This document shows positions 19,883 through 30,625 of a DNA stretch of 64,000 nucleotides, one piece after another (within the stretch, counting starts at the first letter, position 1; each line of letters opens with the position of its first letter). The position numbers and the translations under genes were made by a program. The stretch is taken from positions 620,001-684,000 of the forward strand of contig NC_006040.1 in the NCBI RefSeq assembly GCF_000002515.2, written 5' to 3'. The notes beneath the pieces were generated by a model. It saw only the letters and a list, made by a program, of their open reading frames with translations, did not search any database and was not told where the DNA came from. The stretch comes from Kluyveromyces lactis (taxonomy: Eukaryota > Ascomycota > Saccharomycetes > Saccharomycetales > Saccharomycetaceae).

Positions 19883-20581
19883 ATGTCTTGTAAACCTTCA
19901 GTGTGTTGTGTGGTAGCATGCTTGATGCCTGGGTATGGTATTGGGTACCAGGGCTCTCTTCCCTGGAGACTATCCAAAGAGATGAAATATTTTCGACAGT
20001 TGACCTCCGCTACAAGGGATTCCTCGATGCGTAACGCTGTGGTAATGGGTAGAAAGACTTGGGAATCGATTCCTGCGAAATTTCGACCATTGCCGAATAG
20101 GTTGAACGTCGTGGTCTCCAGGAATTGCCAGCTCGATATCAATGACGAACAGACACAATTTACAAAGTCACGTGTCGGTGATGATGATGATGATGATGGT
20201 GGTGATGACGCGACTCTTTACGCAGGAGATCTTTCTCGAGCCATAGACCAATTGATTGCTAATAGTAAAATTCTGGGGCTGGAAACGATATACATTATCG
20301 GTGGTGGTGATATATATCGTCAGTGTATCCCAATGTCGCATAACTTGTTTATTACTAAGATTGTGCCTGATTTAGGAATGCCCGTCCCACCTATGGATAC
20401 TTTCCTAGATAGAGAACAGATCGAATCTCAATTCAAAGAGCAGCCTCACCACAAGCTACAGGAAATAGTGCCGAAAGAAGTATCGTTACCGCAGTTCTCG
20501 GCTGATTCCAGTTCAGCACCAACGATATCCGAAAAGGGTTTCACATATTCTTTTACTTTATGGTCACGTGATACACAGTAG
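19883..20581 (+). CDS. DFR1: dihydrofolate reductase
   Basis: 232 residues (about 211 in S. cerevisiae). DHFR signatures: GIGYQGSLPWRLSKEMKYF 19-37 with catalytic acid E33, NADPH-binding GRKTWESIP 56-64, and IIGGGDIY 138-145. It reduces dihydrofolate to tetrahydrofolate with NADPH for thymidylate and purine synthesis. An acidic run of aspartates (about 100-109) encoded by GAT repeats lengthens a surface loop. Order POC4-DFR1-KES1 mixes the two S. cerevisiae sister regions (YPL144W, YOR236W, YPL145C/YOR237W). Confidence 0.97.
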   Translation: MSCKPSVCCVVACLMPGYGIGYQGSLPWRLSKEMKYFRQLTSATRDSSMRNAVVMGRKTWESIPAKFRPLPNRLNVVVSRNCQLDINDEQTQFTKSRVGDDDDDDGGDDATLYAGDLSRAIDQLIANSKILGLETIYIIGGGDIYRQCIPMSHNLFITKIVPDLGMPVPPMDTFLDREQIESQFKEQPHHKLQEIVPKEVSLPQFSADSSSAPTISEKGFTYSFTLWSRDTQ

Positions 20582-21277
20582 CATCCATGGAATAATCCTA
20601 CTCTCCTCCTCTCCCTCAATGGCGAAACAAGTGCTACCTGTATTGATCCAGCCATTCCGTCAACCTTCTCGAAAAGGTACCTTATCATCCGGAATCGTCT
20701 AACCTTGTTTCAATCTACAAACCAATGCCGTGTGCAATTTGCGCGTATTTTGTACATCCCACACGGTAAAATAGCTTTGGACTATACACTACAAAATCTG
20801 GTCCCTTGAATGGGTGCACTACATAGTTATGCCATACCGTATGTAAAATTATCAAAGCAATATTATTGACAGATTCGTCCGATCGAAAACGTTAAATTGT
20901 CCTTATCCGTTTGCCTAGCATTTGTAATATCTGCGTTCATCAGCTGTGCCTAACTTCTGTCCAAGCTCGTATTAAAAAAAAAGAGGAAATAATGTATTTG
21001 CACAATTGCAGTTCTGAAGATGCAAAAAGGACAAACGACTTCGAAGTCAAAGTTTTGAGAAAAACGGTTGTCACGTTTATTGTTGCTCCGTTTATTAAGT
21101 AAGGGCTAGTGTTTTCTACTGCTCACTGTCGTAATTGATATCAATTCTCGCTAATATACTGCTTATCTTAATATCACTCTCTCGTTAAACGCAGGAATCA
21201 GAAACCTGAAATTAAAGGATAAGCATAAGAAAGGGAAAAAAAATATTATCATCCAAAGGTAGGAAACCAACTCAAAT
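20582..21277. other. DFR1-KES1 intergenic region
   Basis: 696 bp with the KES1 promoter. No distinct TATA or gene recognised; one 63-codon plus-strand frame (20911-21102) starts with ATG but has no family features. Confidence 0.45.
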
Positions 21278-22525
21278 ATGTCTCAGTACGCCAGTTCATC
21301 GTCATGGACTTCATTTTTGAAGTCTATCTCATCATTCAATGGTGACCTTTCATCTTTAACTGCGCCCCCATTCATTCTTTCACCGGTTTCGTTGACTGAA
21401 TACTCTGAGTACTGGGCTGAACATCCTGACTTGTTCTTAGAACCTTCTTTCATCACTGAACCTGATAGTGATGGTACGCCCCCAGAATTGTTGCGTATGT
21501 TGGCCGTTGTTAAATGGTTTATTTCAACTTTGAAATCACAGTATTGTTCTCGTAATGAGTCCATGGGATCTGAGAAGAAACCTTTAAACCCATTCTTAGG
21601 AGAGGTGTTCGTTGGGAAATGGAACAACAAATCGAATCCTGAATTTGGTGAAACCGTCTTATTATCTGAACAAGTTTCTCATCATCCTCCTATCACTGCT
21701 TATACAATCTTCAATGATAAGAATCAGGTGAGTTTGGAAGGTTACAACCAAGTTAAAGCATCGATCTCCAAGATGTCATTGAATGTGAAGCAATACGGAC
21801 ACGCCATCTTAAACTTTGGTAAATTAAACGAACAGTACTTGATTACATTACCTCCTTTGCATATCGAAGGTCTTTTAGCTGCTTCCCCATTCGTAGAATT
21901 GGAAGGTAAATCATACATTCAAGCTTCCAATGGTCTTTACTGTTCTATTGAGTTTTCAGGTAAGGGTTATTTCAGCGGTAAGAAGAATTCTTTTAAGGCA
22001 AGAATCTTTAAAAGTTTTAACGACTCCAATGACAAGCATAACGCTTTGTATACGATAGCCGGTCAGTGGTCGAAGATCTCCCACATCTCTTCCGGAAAAT
22101 CAAAAAGTGGCGAGACAGTATTCTACGATGCATCGAAGCTTTCAGTGGAAACATTGACCGTAAAGAGTATAGAGGAACAACATCCGCTGGAATCTAGAAA
22201 GGCCTGGCAACTTGTAGCTGCTGCAACGAAATCTGGTAATTTTGATCTGATTCATCAAGAAAAAACTAAGCTCGAAGAAAAGCAAAGAGAACTTAGAAGG
22301 GAGGAAGAAGCTAAGGGAATTGATTGGCAAAGAAGATGGTTCAAGGATTACGATTATTCCGAAAAAGATCCTGACACCTTTACCAAATTAGCCATCTTGG
22401 CAAATATATCAGTGAAGAACTTACCTAGTGGAACACTGGTTTCGGAAGAAAAGAAGGATGCAAATATGTTGCATTGGAGATTCGATCACGAAAGCTGGGA
22501 TAAGGAAACAGAAATTAAACTTTGA
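21278..22525 (+). CDS. KES1: Kes1/Osh4 oxysterol-binding protein
   Basis: 415 residues (about 434 in S. cerevisiae). Single-domain ORP: lid region at the N-terminus ([14 protein letters not shown] 7-20), KPLNPFLGE 101-109, and the ORP fingerprint EQVSHHPP 131-138 with the PI4P-binding His pair 135-136. It exchanges sterol for PI4P between ER and trans-Golgi membranes and restrains Sec14-dependent secretion. No PH domain or FFAT motif, as in Kes1/Hes1. One gene for the KES1/HES1 pair. Confidence 0.96.
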   Translation: MSQYASSSSWTSFLKSISSFNGDLSSLTAPPFILSPVSLTEYSEYWAEHPDLFLEPSFITEPDSDGTPPELLRMLAVVKWFISTLKSQYCSRNESMGSEKKPLNPFLGEVFVGKWNNKSNPEFGETVLLSEQVSHHPPITAYTIFNDKNQVSLEGYNQVKASISKMSLNVKQYGHAILNFGKLNEQYLITLPPLHIEGLLAASPFVELEGKSYIQASNGLYCSIEFSGKGYFSGKKNSFKARIFKSFNDSNDKHNALYTIAGQWSKISHISSGKSKSGETVFYDASKLSVETLTVKSIEEQHPLESRKAWQLVAAATKSGNFDLIHQEKTKLEEKQRELRREEEAKGIDWQRRWFKDYDYSEKDPDTFTKLAILANISVKNLPSGTLVSEEKKDANMLHWRFDHESWDKETEIKL

Positions 22526-22750
22526 GAATAATTCACGATGATGATAAAGTGTGTATTTCATTGGTTGTAAATCTCTTTTGATTCATTATCAACTTCAGTT
22601 GGATTATACTACATAACTACGTAAGCGCTAAATGTTAAATAAATTATTAGTCTTTTAACATATGCAAAGAAGAGATCCTTGTTTAAAGTAGTACCATCTA
22701 TTATGTATGTACTTATGATTTAGGTGTATTAAATTGCAAATAATGTTACA

Positions 22751-25700
22751 TCAATCTTCATCATAATTCTCGAGATTCAAACTAACCATTCTAGAAGAGT
22801 TATCTTCTTGTTCCCGGAATATACCAACTAGTGATTGGGATTTTTCAAACATAGCATTCTTCAACGATATAACGATGAACTGGGCATTTGGATTAGCATT
22901 CCGCTTAATATAATGTGCTATTCTTTCAACATTAGTGATGTCTAAAGCGGCATCTACTTCGTCCAATACAAAGAAAGGACTGGGTTGATATGAATTGATG
23001 GTGAACAACAAAGCTAAGGCGGCCATGGTTTTTTCACCACCAGAAAGATATTCCATATCCTTAAACCTTTTCAACGGTGGGGTCGCAAAGTATTTAATTC
23101 CGCCTAAATATGGTTCGTCCTCATTTTCAACTGTTAAAGAAGCATTACCACCGGCTAGTTCGGACTTATCATGTGGATTCTTGGTCAAAGCCCTGTAGAT
23201 CTGATCAATGTGTTTATCAACATGTTTGAAACACGCTTCAAATAACTCTTTACGTTTAGCTTTGACTTCAAGAAATTTCTCTTTCGCTTTTCTTTCTTTA
23301 TTCCTCAGTCTCTCATTCTCATTCGATACTTGATCTAATTTGTGTTTTGTCTCATCGTATCTTTGAACAGCTTTAGAATTAGGTTGTAGAATTTCTAATT
23401 TTTCTTCCACCTTTTTAATCTCCGATTCAAACTCTTCTTTCACTTCTTCGCCATCATTTAGCCTGTACTTCTCCGGTAAAGAAGTAAAATCATACTCGAG
23501 ATCAGAGATTATACCTGTATTGTTAGAATCCAAAACATCAATGGAAATATCTTCTAACGACGAATCCAGTAGCGGTAGCTCTATGTTAGAGACTTTACAA
23601 TTCTTCAGTATACCTAATTGTTCAAGGTCGAGTGTTTCAATATCTTCTTTGATTTCATCCACTTTTCGTCTTGCGGCTTGCATGCTCGATTGAATTTCTG
23701 CAATATTACTATCAAATGAAATTAGATTGTGCACTTTTTCATCTAGCTCCTTTTGTTGAATGGCTACCAGTTGTTGTTCTTGTGAAATTTTTGAGTCTGC
23801 ATTCTTGATCTTTTCCGTTATTATGTCCTCTTGTTTCTCTAATGAACCCAGAGCCTCTTTCAATTTATCCATGTCAGATAAGGCTTTTGTATGACGTGCC
23901 GCAGTAGCTCCCAAACGGTCCTTTTCGAATTCCAATTTGTTCTCAATGGTGAGAATCTGTTTCTGGAACTGTTGAAGCTCCTTGGAGTGCTTTCTCATAA
24001 TTTCGCCAGTACCTTGTTCATAGTCTTTAATTGAGAAGCCATATTTATCGGTGAAAGGTCTAAAAATCTGTTCTTGTAAAACATCTTTCTCACTTTCCAA
24101 CTTAGTTAATTTGCTCTTCAATTCTTCGATACGTTGAGTGAAGGATTTAAGCTGAGGTTCGTATTCTGTAGTAATCAAATCCTCGTTATGCTTGATTTCG
24201 ACATTTTTTCCACTTAAAGTTCTTTCAAGTTGGGTGATCTGAGTTCTCAAACTCGAAATCTCATTATTTAACAAAGATATTTCATTCTCCAGCTCTCTGG
24301 ATTTCATGTTATCAGCTCTGAATTTGTCTGATAGCGCTGTCAATTCTTCGGTAATTTGATCTTTCAATACCATCAGTCCTTGGTATTCATCTTTATTCCA
24401 TCTATTCTGGTTTTTCTGTGCCGTACCACCAGTCATTTGTCCAGCTTTATGTATTAAAGCACCATTCAATGTCACTAGTTTGGCCTTGACATTTCTTGAC
24501 CACTTTAATTCTTTAGCTAGGTCTAGGTTATCACAAATAATAGAATCTGAGCACACATATTGCATTGCCTTCTCAAGGTAGCCTTCGTATTCGATAGCAT
24601 TAATAGTCAAAAGGCAGCCTTGTACGTTCGACACCGGCAATGATGGTGGATTGACGTCGATTGTATCAAGAGGTATGAAAGACGCTGAACCGGCTCTTTG
24701 CTTTTTAAGGTACGTGATACATTCGTGTGCGGTAGCAATACTGTCGACTATAATGGAATCAAAGTTTTTACCAAGTATCGTTGATACTGCAATCGCATAC
24801 TTCTCTTTTTTCGGATGACATAGATCGTGTACTAATCCTTTCACACCGGGATATAATCTCTTAAGCATAGAAACATTCTCTCTTAGTTTTCTTTCCTTCT
24901 TGGTCTCTCTTTGATCAGCGTTAAGATCGTCAATTTTCAGAAGTACGTCTCTCAAGCTAAAATTCAGTTCATATTCCTTATTCTTTAGGGACTCAAGATT
25001 AGTTTGAATACCTTTCCATTCTTTAGACTTAGCAGCTGCTATCGAGTTTTTATCATTCAACCTTTGTGTTACCTCGTTGAGATCTGCTTCTAAAGCATCG
25101 ACATCGACCTGTAATTCGTCACTTATGCGTTCCCTGGTTGTTTTCAGTCTTTTGTTAATAAGTTCACTCTCTTCGTTTAGTTCAAACTCGTCGTTTTTTA
25201 AGATAGCCAACTTTTCCTCGATATGAGAGCCTCCAGAACTTAAATACTTCTCTTTCAATAGCTCATATTGTTTTAAATCTTCTTCAGATAAATTGAATTT
25301 ATTGAGATTGGCATGAATATTTTCTAACTCTTTCTCAAACGACTTTTTTGTTTTAGAAACTACCTTCAGTTGATTTTCGAATTGTTTGACATAAGCTTGT
25401 TGCCTTTCCATATCTTTCTTGAATGAGGATATTCTTTTTTCCAAGTTATGTATTCTCTTGATGGTAGCTAACCTCTCGCTTCCAACAGGTAGTAAAGATG
25501 ACTGTAACGATGTTTTTTCATTTTCTAACTGTACGAGCGTATCTTTCAACTTACTCAATTGCAGTTCATGTTTAGCCGTTGTGGATTTGATTTTGGTCAG
25601 TATTCTTTCTTCGTCTGAAAGCTTGTTCTTCAACGCAGTCGTTTCAGTTTTTGAAACTGTTAGAGAATCTACCAGTTTCTTCCTTCTTTTAAGGATATGG

Positions 25701-26482
25701 AATAGTTCCCATAAAATAAAGTTATGTTTCAACTGATCTCTAATTTCTAAACTCGTTCTATATTGCTCATCCCGTTGGACACCTTCTTTAAAACTTTTCA
25801 AATCGTTTTGCACTTTTTTCCTTGAATTATGAGCGTCTGTGAATTCAGCTAAAGCCAGCTTATGCTCTTCTTTCAATTTCTCATAATCATTCTTATAGTT
25901 TATAGATCCAGAAACCTGCTCCAATAATAGCGTCAATGATTCTGGTCCCTGAGAAGCGATTCTTTCGACATCACCTTGGAAAACCAAAAAGTTTTTCGCC
26001 TTGACCAAGATGTTTTCGGATTCTAATTCCTCGTTATATTTTTTATAGCTCACAGCTCTATCGTTGATTTTGTAAACGCTATCACCAGATGTATTGATGG
26101 TTCTTGTGAATTTTGTTGGTTCATCAAGATCATCTTTTTGATACACGCAACTGACATATGCACTTCTTGGTTCTTCCTCCGAATATGTGGCATTCTCTGG
26201 ACCAGCTTCCGAATCAGCGTCGGATCGGTGCATTCTCTTAGCATTGCCGTTATCTGGATCGCCATTTTCAATTCTGCCCCTGTATATCAAATCTACAAGC
26301 GCCGATGACCTTAACTGATTACTTCTCACACCTAACACAAAGGAAATGGCATCCATCAGATTCGATTTACCAGAACCATTGGGCCCAATGATGCTGGTGA
26401 AGTAAGACTCACCAAAACCAACTTGCACCGTATCCTTATACGACTTGAAATTATGCAGCTCTAACCCGATAAGTCTACCCAT
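22751..26482 (-). CDS. SMC1: Smc1, cohesin ATPase subunit
   Basis: 1243 residues (1225 in S. cerevisiae). Walker A GPNGSGKS 33-40, long coiled coil, hinge around 530-690 (MLKRLYPGVKGLVHDLC start; GALIHKAGQMTGG near its end), second coiled coil, ABC signature LSGGE 1146-1150, Walker B ending D1174-E1175. With Smc3 and Scc1 it forms the cohesin ring holding sister chromatids. Upstream there is an MCB element and a Reb1 site, fitting the G1/S peak known for SMC1. Order SMC1-CDC4 is the same as YFL008W-YFL009W. Confidence 0.98.
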   Translation of the reverse strand: MGRLIGLELHNFKSYKDTVQVGFGESYFTSIIGPNGSGKSNLMDAISFVLGVRSNQLRSSALVDLIYRGRIENGDPDNGNAKRMHRSDADSEAGPENATYSEEEPRSAYVSCVYQKDDLDEPTKFTRTINTSGDSVYKINDRAVSYKKYNEELESENILVKAKNFLVFQGDVERIASQGPESLTLLLEQVSGSINYKNDYEKLKEEHKLALAEFTDAHNSRKKVQNDLKSFKEGVQRDEQYRTSLEIRDQLKHNFILWELFHILKRRKKLVDSLTVSKTETTALKNKLSDEERILTKIKSTTAKHELQLSKLKDTLVQLENEKTSLQSSLLPVGSERLATIKRIHNLEKRISSFKKDMERQQAYVKQFENQLKVVSKTKKSFEKELENIHANLNKFNLSEEDLKQYELLKEKYLSSGGSHIEEKLAILKNDEFELNEESELINKRLKTTRERISDELQVDVDALEADLNEVTQRLNDKNSIAAAKSKEWKGIQTNLESLKNKEYELNFSLRDVLLKIDDLNADQRETKKERKLRENVSMLKRLYPGVKGLVHDLCHPKKEKYAIAVSTILGKNFDSIIVDSIATAHECITYLKKQRAGSASFIPLDTIDVNPPSLPVSNVQGCLLTINAIEYEGYLEKAMQYVCSDSIICDNLDLAKELKWSRNVKAKLVTLNGALIHKAGQMTGGTAQKNQNRWNKDEYQGLMVLKDQITEELTALSDKFRADNMKSRELENEISLLNNEISSLRTQITQLERTLSGKNVEIKHNEDLITTEYEPQLKSFTQRIEELKSKLTKLESEKDVLQEQIFRPFTDKYGFSIKDYEQGTGEIMRKHSKELQQFQKQILTIENKLEFEKDRLGATAARHTKALSDMDKLKEALGSLEKQEDIITEKIKNADSKISQEQQLVAIQQKELDEKVHNLISFDSNIAEIQSSMQAARRKVDEIKEDIETLDLEQLGILKNCKVSNIELPLLDSSLEDISIDVLDSNNTGIISDLEYDFTSLPEKYRLNDGEEVKEEFESEIKKVEEKLEILQPNSKAVQRYDETKHKLDQVSNENERLRNKERKAKEKFLEVKAKRKELFEACFKHVDKHIDQIYRALTKNPHDKSELAGGNASLTVENEDEPYLGGIKYFATPPLKRFKDMEYLSGGEKTMAALALLFTINSYQPSPFFVLDEVDAALDITNVERIAHYIKRNANPNAQFIVISLKNAMFEKSQSLVGIFREQEDNSSRMVSLNLENYDED

Positions 26483-27017
26483 CTTGGAACACGAATATCT
26501 CTACAAATCAGCGAAATAAAACAAAAAATGATCACAAGTTTATTAGGATAACTTGTACTGCAACTTCAATTATAAGCGGCTTGTTGCAGCTGATGTAGAT
26601 GGTAAGCTGACCGAATAAGCTACCCATCCTTCAACTAACACGAAAAATCTTAATGTAAATAGATATAAACGCCTTTCTTATTTTCATTTTCTAAATATTG
26701 CATTGACGCGTTCGAACATATCCGGGTAACTTGGTGTTTCATTATGTAACTTAATTGGGAAGTTTCCGTTATAATCCGTCCATCCATAAAGAGGACGGAG
26801 GTGCTAGTTGCACCAAGGATGTACAGAAGACAAGATCGGTATGAAGCTGACACCCTGATATACAGTTCACACGTTCTGTGGTTTTTGAAATTCAATTCGT
26901 ATTATATCGGTTTTTTTTTCTGGGGTTTTGCTTTAATTAACTGCATATGATGATATACTTATATGTATATTTATATGAGGATGTCTGAGATGGATGGAAA
27001 AGTCAGTATTTGGTTCT
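26483..27017. other. SMC1 upstream region
   Basis: 535 bp between SMC1 and the preceding minus-strand gene. Carries the MCB and Reb1 sites listed; no further gene. Confidence 0.5.
26706..26711. promoter_or_regulatory. MCB element in the SMC1 promoter
   Basis: ACGCGT in context GACGCGTT, 224 bp upstream of the SMC1 ATG; MBF binding motif. A Reb1-type CCGGGTAA follows at 26722-26729. Confidence 0.75.
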
Positions 27018-27425
27018 TTACACGCCTGTTTTCATCTGAACAGGCTCCAGTTGTGGGATGCTAGCGTAGGCATTGGACGTGTCTCTGTTGTTCATCAATC
27101 TGAAGAAGTACAGGTTGAATTTGTTAATATAGAAGATGGAGACCACGCTTAACAATATGTAAGTCATTTTCAAAATGGCTTTTGGTACATAACCCCAGTT
27201 TATGGTACGATACTGGATCACGATGTTGACTCCTAGTAGGAAAATGACACCGCAGCTCAACACAAGTACAAAAGCACTTACAATCAGACCTACTGATAGT
27301 TCTTGTGTTCTTAAGGCTTCCACGGTTAAATTTTCTTCAGACTGAGACCCAACTTGTTTGTTCCTCTGGCTAATTCTCGATGAGGATGATGACGCCGATG
27401 ATGATCCTTCTTGCTGCAATGACAT
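27018..27425 (-). CDS. unrecognised small two-pass membrane protein
   Basis: 135 residues with an ATG start. Ser-rich N-terminus (1-20), then two hydrophobic helices at about 45-72 (SVGLIVSAFVLVLSCGVIFLL) and 86-105 (AILKMTYILLSVVSIFYINK), then a polar tail. I do not recognise a family. It lies between SMC1 and CDC4 on the same strand; S. cerevisiae has no gene there, so it was gained here or lost there. Composition and codon use look genuine, and 558 bp of free sequence precede it. Confidence 0.7.
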   Translation of the reverse strand: MSLQQEGSSSASSSSSRISQRNKQVGSQSEENLTVEALRTQELSVGLIVSAFVLVLSCGVIFLLGVNIVIQYRTINWGYVPKAILKMTYILLSVVSIFYINKFNLYFFRLMNNRDTSNAYASIPQLEPVQMKTGV

Positions 27426-27983
27426 TTCAGTGTGTTGGAGGGGTATTTTGGGAGTGCTTAAGTGGGTAAAGATTCAGTCCAATCCAAGACGCTATGCTTG
27501 AGTAGGCACTGGAATGTTGCAAGAATAGGTGGACAAAATCGAAAGAGGTACTTATATTGTGTAAATTTGACATTTTTTTCAATGTGCAACTTACTTTTTT
27601 CCTCATCGCAAAACACACCCGATTAATTCCTTGGCATAATTTTCCACACCTAGGGATGACCCTATCTTGATAAGAAGACATAGATAGGTAAATGTTGAGA
27701 ACTGTATATGTCTGGTATAGTAGTCGACTGTATCCACCAGTACTGGGGTGGCTGAAAAGTTTGTAACACGTAGAAATAGTATTGAAACTCCTATATATGT
27801 CTTAGGGATAGGTGATGCCGTAGATAAATTAATCATACAACTTTTTTATGTCTGCTGGCATTGAAGAGAAGAGAAGAGAACAAAGATACAGAGGATTGGT
27901 ATTACAGAGTTTATTTGATGGTAGAATATTTCCATACGGCGAGATACCAGATGTGGTAATGCAAGTTAAATTGATAGTTAATG
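27426..27983. other. intergenic region between CDC4 and the small membrane gene
   Basis: 558 bp, promoter of the small membrane gene. Its left part is crossed by a plus-strand ATG frame at 27848-28042 (listed separately). Confidence 0.4.
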
Positions 27984-28042
27984 TTAAAGAGTGGAAGACC
28001 AAAGTGACGTTCGATATATTTGATGGTCGACTCTTGTTCTAG
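27848..28042 (+). CDS. possible small ORF overlapping the CDC4 3' end
   Basis: 64 codons from an ATG, charged N-terminus (MSAGIEEKRREQRYRGLVLQ) then mixed hydrophobic residues. The last 59 bases are antisense to the CDC4 C-terminus. Composition is protein-like and a T-rich promoter-like stretch precedes it, but I recognise no family. Convergent overlapping genes are rare though possible in compact yeasts. Confidence 0.25.
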   Translation: MSAGIEEKRREQRYRGLVLQSLFDGRIFPYGEIPDVVMQVKLIVNVKEWKTKVTFDIFDGRLLF

Positions 28043-29927
28043 TCCGGGTTCTGATAGTCTTGTCACCATTCCGAGCAGCAAAATCCAAGATTTCTACGTA
28101 ACTGTGTCCCACTGACTCGATCGCAGCGACTAATTTTCTGTTATTTAATTTGATACCCCACACTTGTTCCGAATCTGTGAGTAGCTTCCTGTGTATCAGC
28201 TTACCGGTCCTTAAATTATATACATTGAATTGTCGTTCCGATCCACTAACCAAAATGTTATCGTTCATGGAGAATGAAGTGATAGCAGCCAGGTTTGTAT
28301 GATGGAACGAAAACTTTCTTGAATAATCATTTGGATCCCAGCCGCGTATCGAACCGTCTGCAGCAGCGCTAACCAAAAATTTATTGGATAGGCAAAGTAG
28401 ACCAACTAAAGCTGTATGTCCATAAAGGCATTTCATGCTTCCAACCACTTTGATCGATGCACCGTCATTGATTGTAGTAGTTGTCCCATTATTTTCAATG
28501 TTTTCGAGATCCCAGATCATCACTGTGGTATCCATACTTGCTGATATGCACCTGTTCCTCTTGTAGTCATAAATGGTCGAGTACACACGGTCGGTGTGAC
28601 CGGTTAGAATATATAGTAATTTCATACTAATGATATCCCATACCATCAAATTGTGGTCATATGAACCACTTATGACAATTCTACCATGACCAGACACTGT
28701 CCTTACCGAAGACATGTGGCCTCTTAATACCCCAACAAAATATGGGTTTTCCTCTGGTGTCCTGTAGAAAATAGGTTCCTGCGATCCCTTGTCTAGCTCT
28801 TTCATGGGGGGAAGTTTCCACACATGCAAGGTATTGTCTCTAGACCCCGTTACAATGTATTTGCTGTCACCATATTCAACCACTTCTAAACATCTAACCG
28901 TCGATGTGTGTCCTTTGAAAACATGGGTACATTTACCAGTTTCGATGTTCCAGATTCTCACACTTCTATCTGTGGAACCACTAACTAAAATCTTACCGTC
29001 CACAAATTTCAGTGCCCACACACCGCCCTCATGTCCGTTTAATTCTAATAGGAACAGATCATTCTCAGCGTCATACACGTTGATCTTCTTATCGTCTGCT
29101 CCGGTAATAATATAATTGTTTTCAAATTGTAGACATGTTACAACATTGGTACTATGACCATCAAGACAAGTCCTCCCTGGTTTATAGTTTGGATCGTACC
29201 AGTTCTGGAGACACCAGTTGTTCTCCAGGAAATCTAATCTAAATCTGTCGTCAGGGTTGATCAAATGCTTATATTTACTGGGCAAACTGTTACAGTACGA
29301 CGGGAACTGATCTTCGGTGACAAAACCTTCGTTAAGCATTAGCCATTTCCAAACAACAGGCGCCTCCTCGATTAACCTATTCCAATTTCTGTTAACCAAC
29401 AAACATGCGAAGATGTCTTCCGAAGATAAATTTAATAGGATCTTCACAGTGATTTCATTAGGTAGTGATTGGAACAAATCTCGTTTCAAGTTATCGGTTA
29501 TTATACTGACCAAATCTGAAAGCTGAGTTCTATCCATGTTGGAAACAAGCCCAAATATAAGACTTGTTAAAGCATTTGGATGAGATGTCGTACTGCTGAG
29601 TCTAGCTACTGTAGTCCCTATGACTTCGTCAATACTTGGTTCCTCCACTTCAGGTGTGTGACATGGGGAAGCAATCGGCGATATTGGTAACGGCCCATCT
29701 TGATCCTCGATCAAGTTGGGACTGGAAACAGCCTGCTGATTTGGCTTTAACTTTTTGTGATACTGACCGTCGCTGTCAGAATCGTCGTCAAGCTGTTGAA
29801 GGGGATAATGTATACTTCGTTTACTCTGAGACGCTGGCTGAGGATGAAGTTGGTACCGGTATGGAACGGGAACATTCTGTAGAGGATACTGTGGTACCCC
29901 TGGGGTCGCATGCCTATTGAGATCCAT
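27984..29927 (-). CDS. CDC4: Cdc4, F-box/WD40 substrate receptor of SCF ubiquitin ligase
   Basis: 647 residues (779 in S. cerevisiae; the N-terminal region is shorter). Dimerisation region about 115-150, F-box about 151-197 (LFQSLPNEITVKILLNLS), then eight WD40 blades from about 255 (LDGHSTNVVTCLQF, LNGHEGGVWALKF, FKGHTSTVRCLEV, LRGHMSSVRTVSG, LTGHTDRVYSTIY, LYGHTALVGLLCL). It binds phosphodegrons such as those of Sic1 and Gcn4 for nuclear ubiquitination. Divergent from the D-amino-acid oxidase gene. Confidence 0.97.
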   Translation of the reverse strand: MDLNRHATPGVPQYPLQNVPVPYRYQLHPQPASQSKRSIHYPLQQLDDDSDSDGQYHKKLKPNQQAVSSPNLIEDQDGPLPISPIASPCHTPEVEEPSIDEVIGTTVARLSSTTSHPNALTSLIFGLVSNMDRTQLSDLVSIITDNLKRDLFQSLPNEITVKILLNLSSEDIFACLLVNRNWNRLIEEAPVVWKWLMLNEGFVTEDQFPSYCNSLPSKYKHLINPDDRFRLDFLENNWCLQNWYDPNYKPGRTCLDGHSTNVVTCLQFENNYIITGADDKKINVYDAENDLFLLELNGHEGGVWALKFVDGKILVSGSTDRSVRIWNIETGKCTHVFKGHTSTVRCLEVVEYGDSKYIVTGSRDNTLHVWKLPPMKELDKGSQEPIFYRTPEENPYFVGVLRGHMSSVRTVSGHGRIVISGSYDHNLMVWDIISMKLLYILTGHTDRVYSTIYDYKRNRCISASMDTTVMIWDLENIENNGTTTTINDGASIKVVGSMKCLYGHTALVGLLCLSNKFLVSAAADGSIRGWDPNDYSRKFSFHHTNLAAITSFSMNDNILVSGSERQFNVYNLRTGKLIHRKLLTDSEQVWGIKLNNRKLVAAIESVGHSYVEILDFAARNGDKTIRTRTRTRVDHQIYRTSLWSSTL

Positions 29928-30625
29928 GTTACTTATACCCTTAACTAATGGAAGTTACTTACGACTACCCCACACCTGCCGTTACTCCTTATCTTTCTGC
30001 TAAACAATATTCCGTCTGTCAGTCAATATGTTGATGTGACTTCGTTTTGTACAAAGAAATCGTACAAGAGTTTAATTTTGATTTTGGTTGAGAGTGCCGA
30101 TAACAGTGCAAATAAACATAGATTTGTTGAATCAATGTTATCAGTCCCTATATCTATGCGAGATACTCTCGCCATCTATTAGTTAGCTATTAAACGCTTT
30201 GAGGCTAATATATTAAGCTAAACCATTCTATCTTTTAGACCTACATAGGTATTTACCTTGCATGCAACACAGGTCACGTGTTAGAATGTAATTATTACCA
30301 GAGCAGCGATCTCGGTTGTAATGGTGATATACGATACTGACAGGACAAAAATGCCTTGAAGCTGTTCCTAGTTAATCTACCGATTTTTTTGGTTAATTCC
30401 CGGCGCAAACACTATGTAGTTGGCTGCTTATTACGGGTTAAGATGTGGGGGTTTGAGTCGTCTTTTCTTGTTTGAATGTGATTTCCAATTTGCATAAAAG
30501 ACGATCGAATGAAACATCTGACTAGATTTACATATGATATGAATAGAAGTTTCATAAATTTGAACAACAGGAAATAGGCAGCCACGGCCGAGGTTTAGTT
30601 AATTGAGAAAGCAGAATATTGGAGC
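29928..30625. promoter_or_regulatory. divergent CDC4 / D-amino-acid oxidase promoter
   Basis: 698 bp. A TCACGTG E-box lies at 30274-30280 and a TATA-like GCATAAAAGA near 30493, about 130 bp before the oxidase ATG. Confidence 0.5.
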
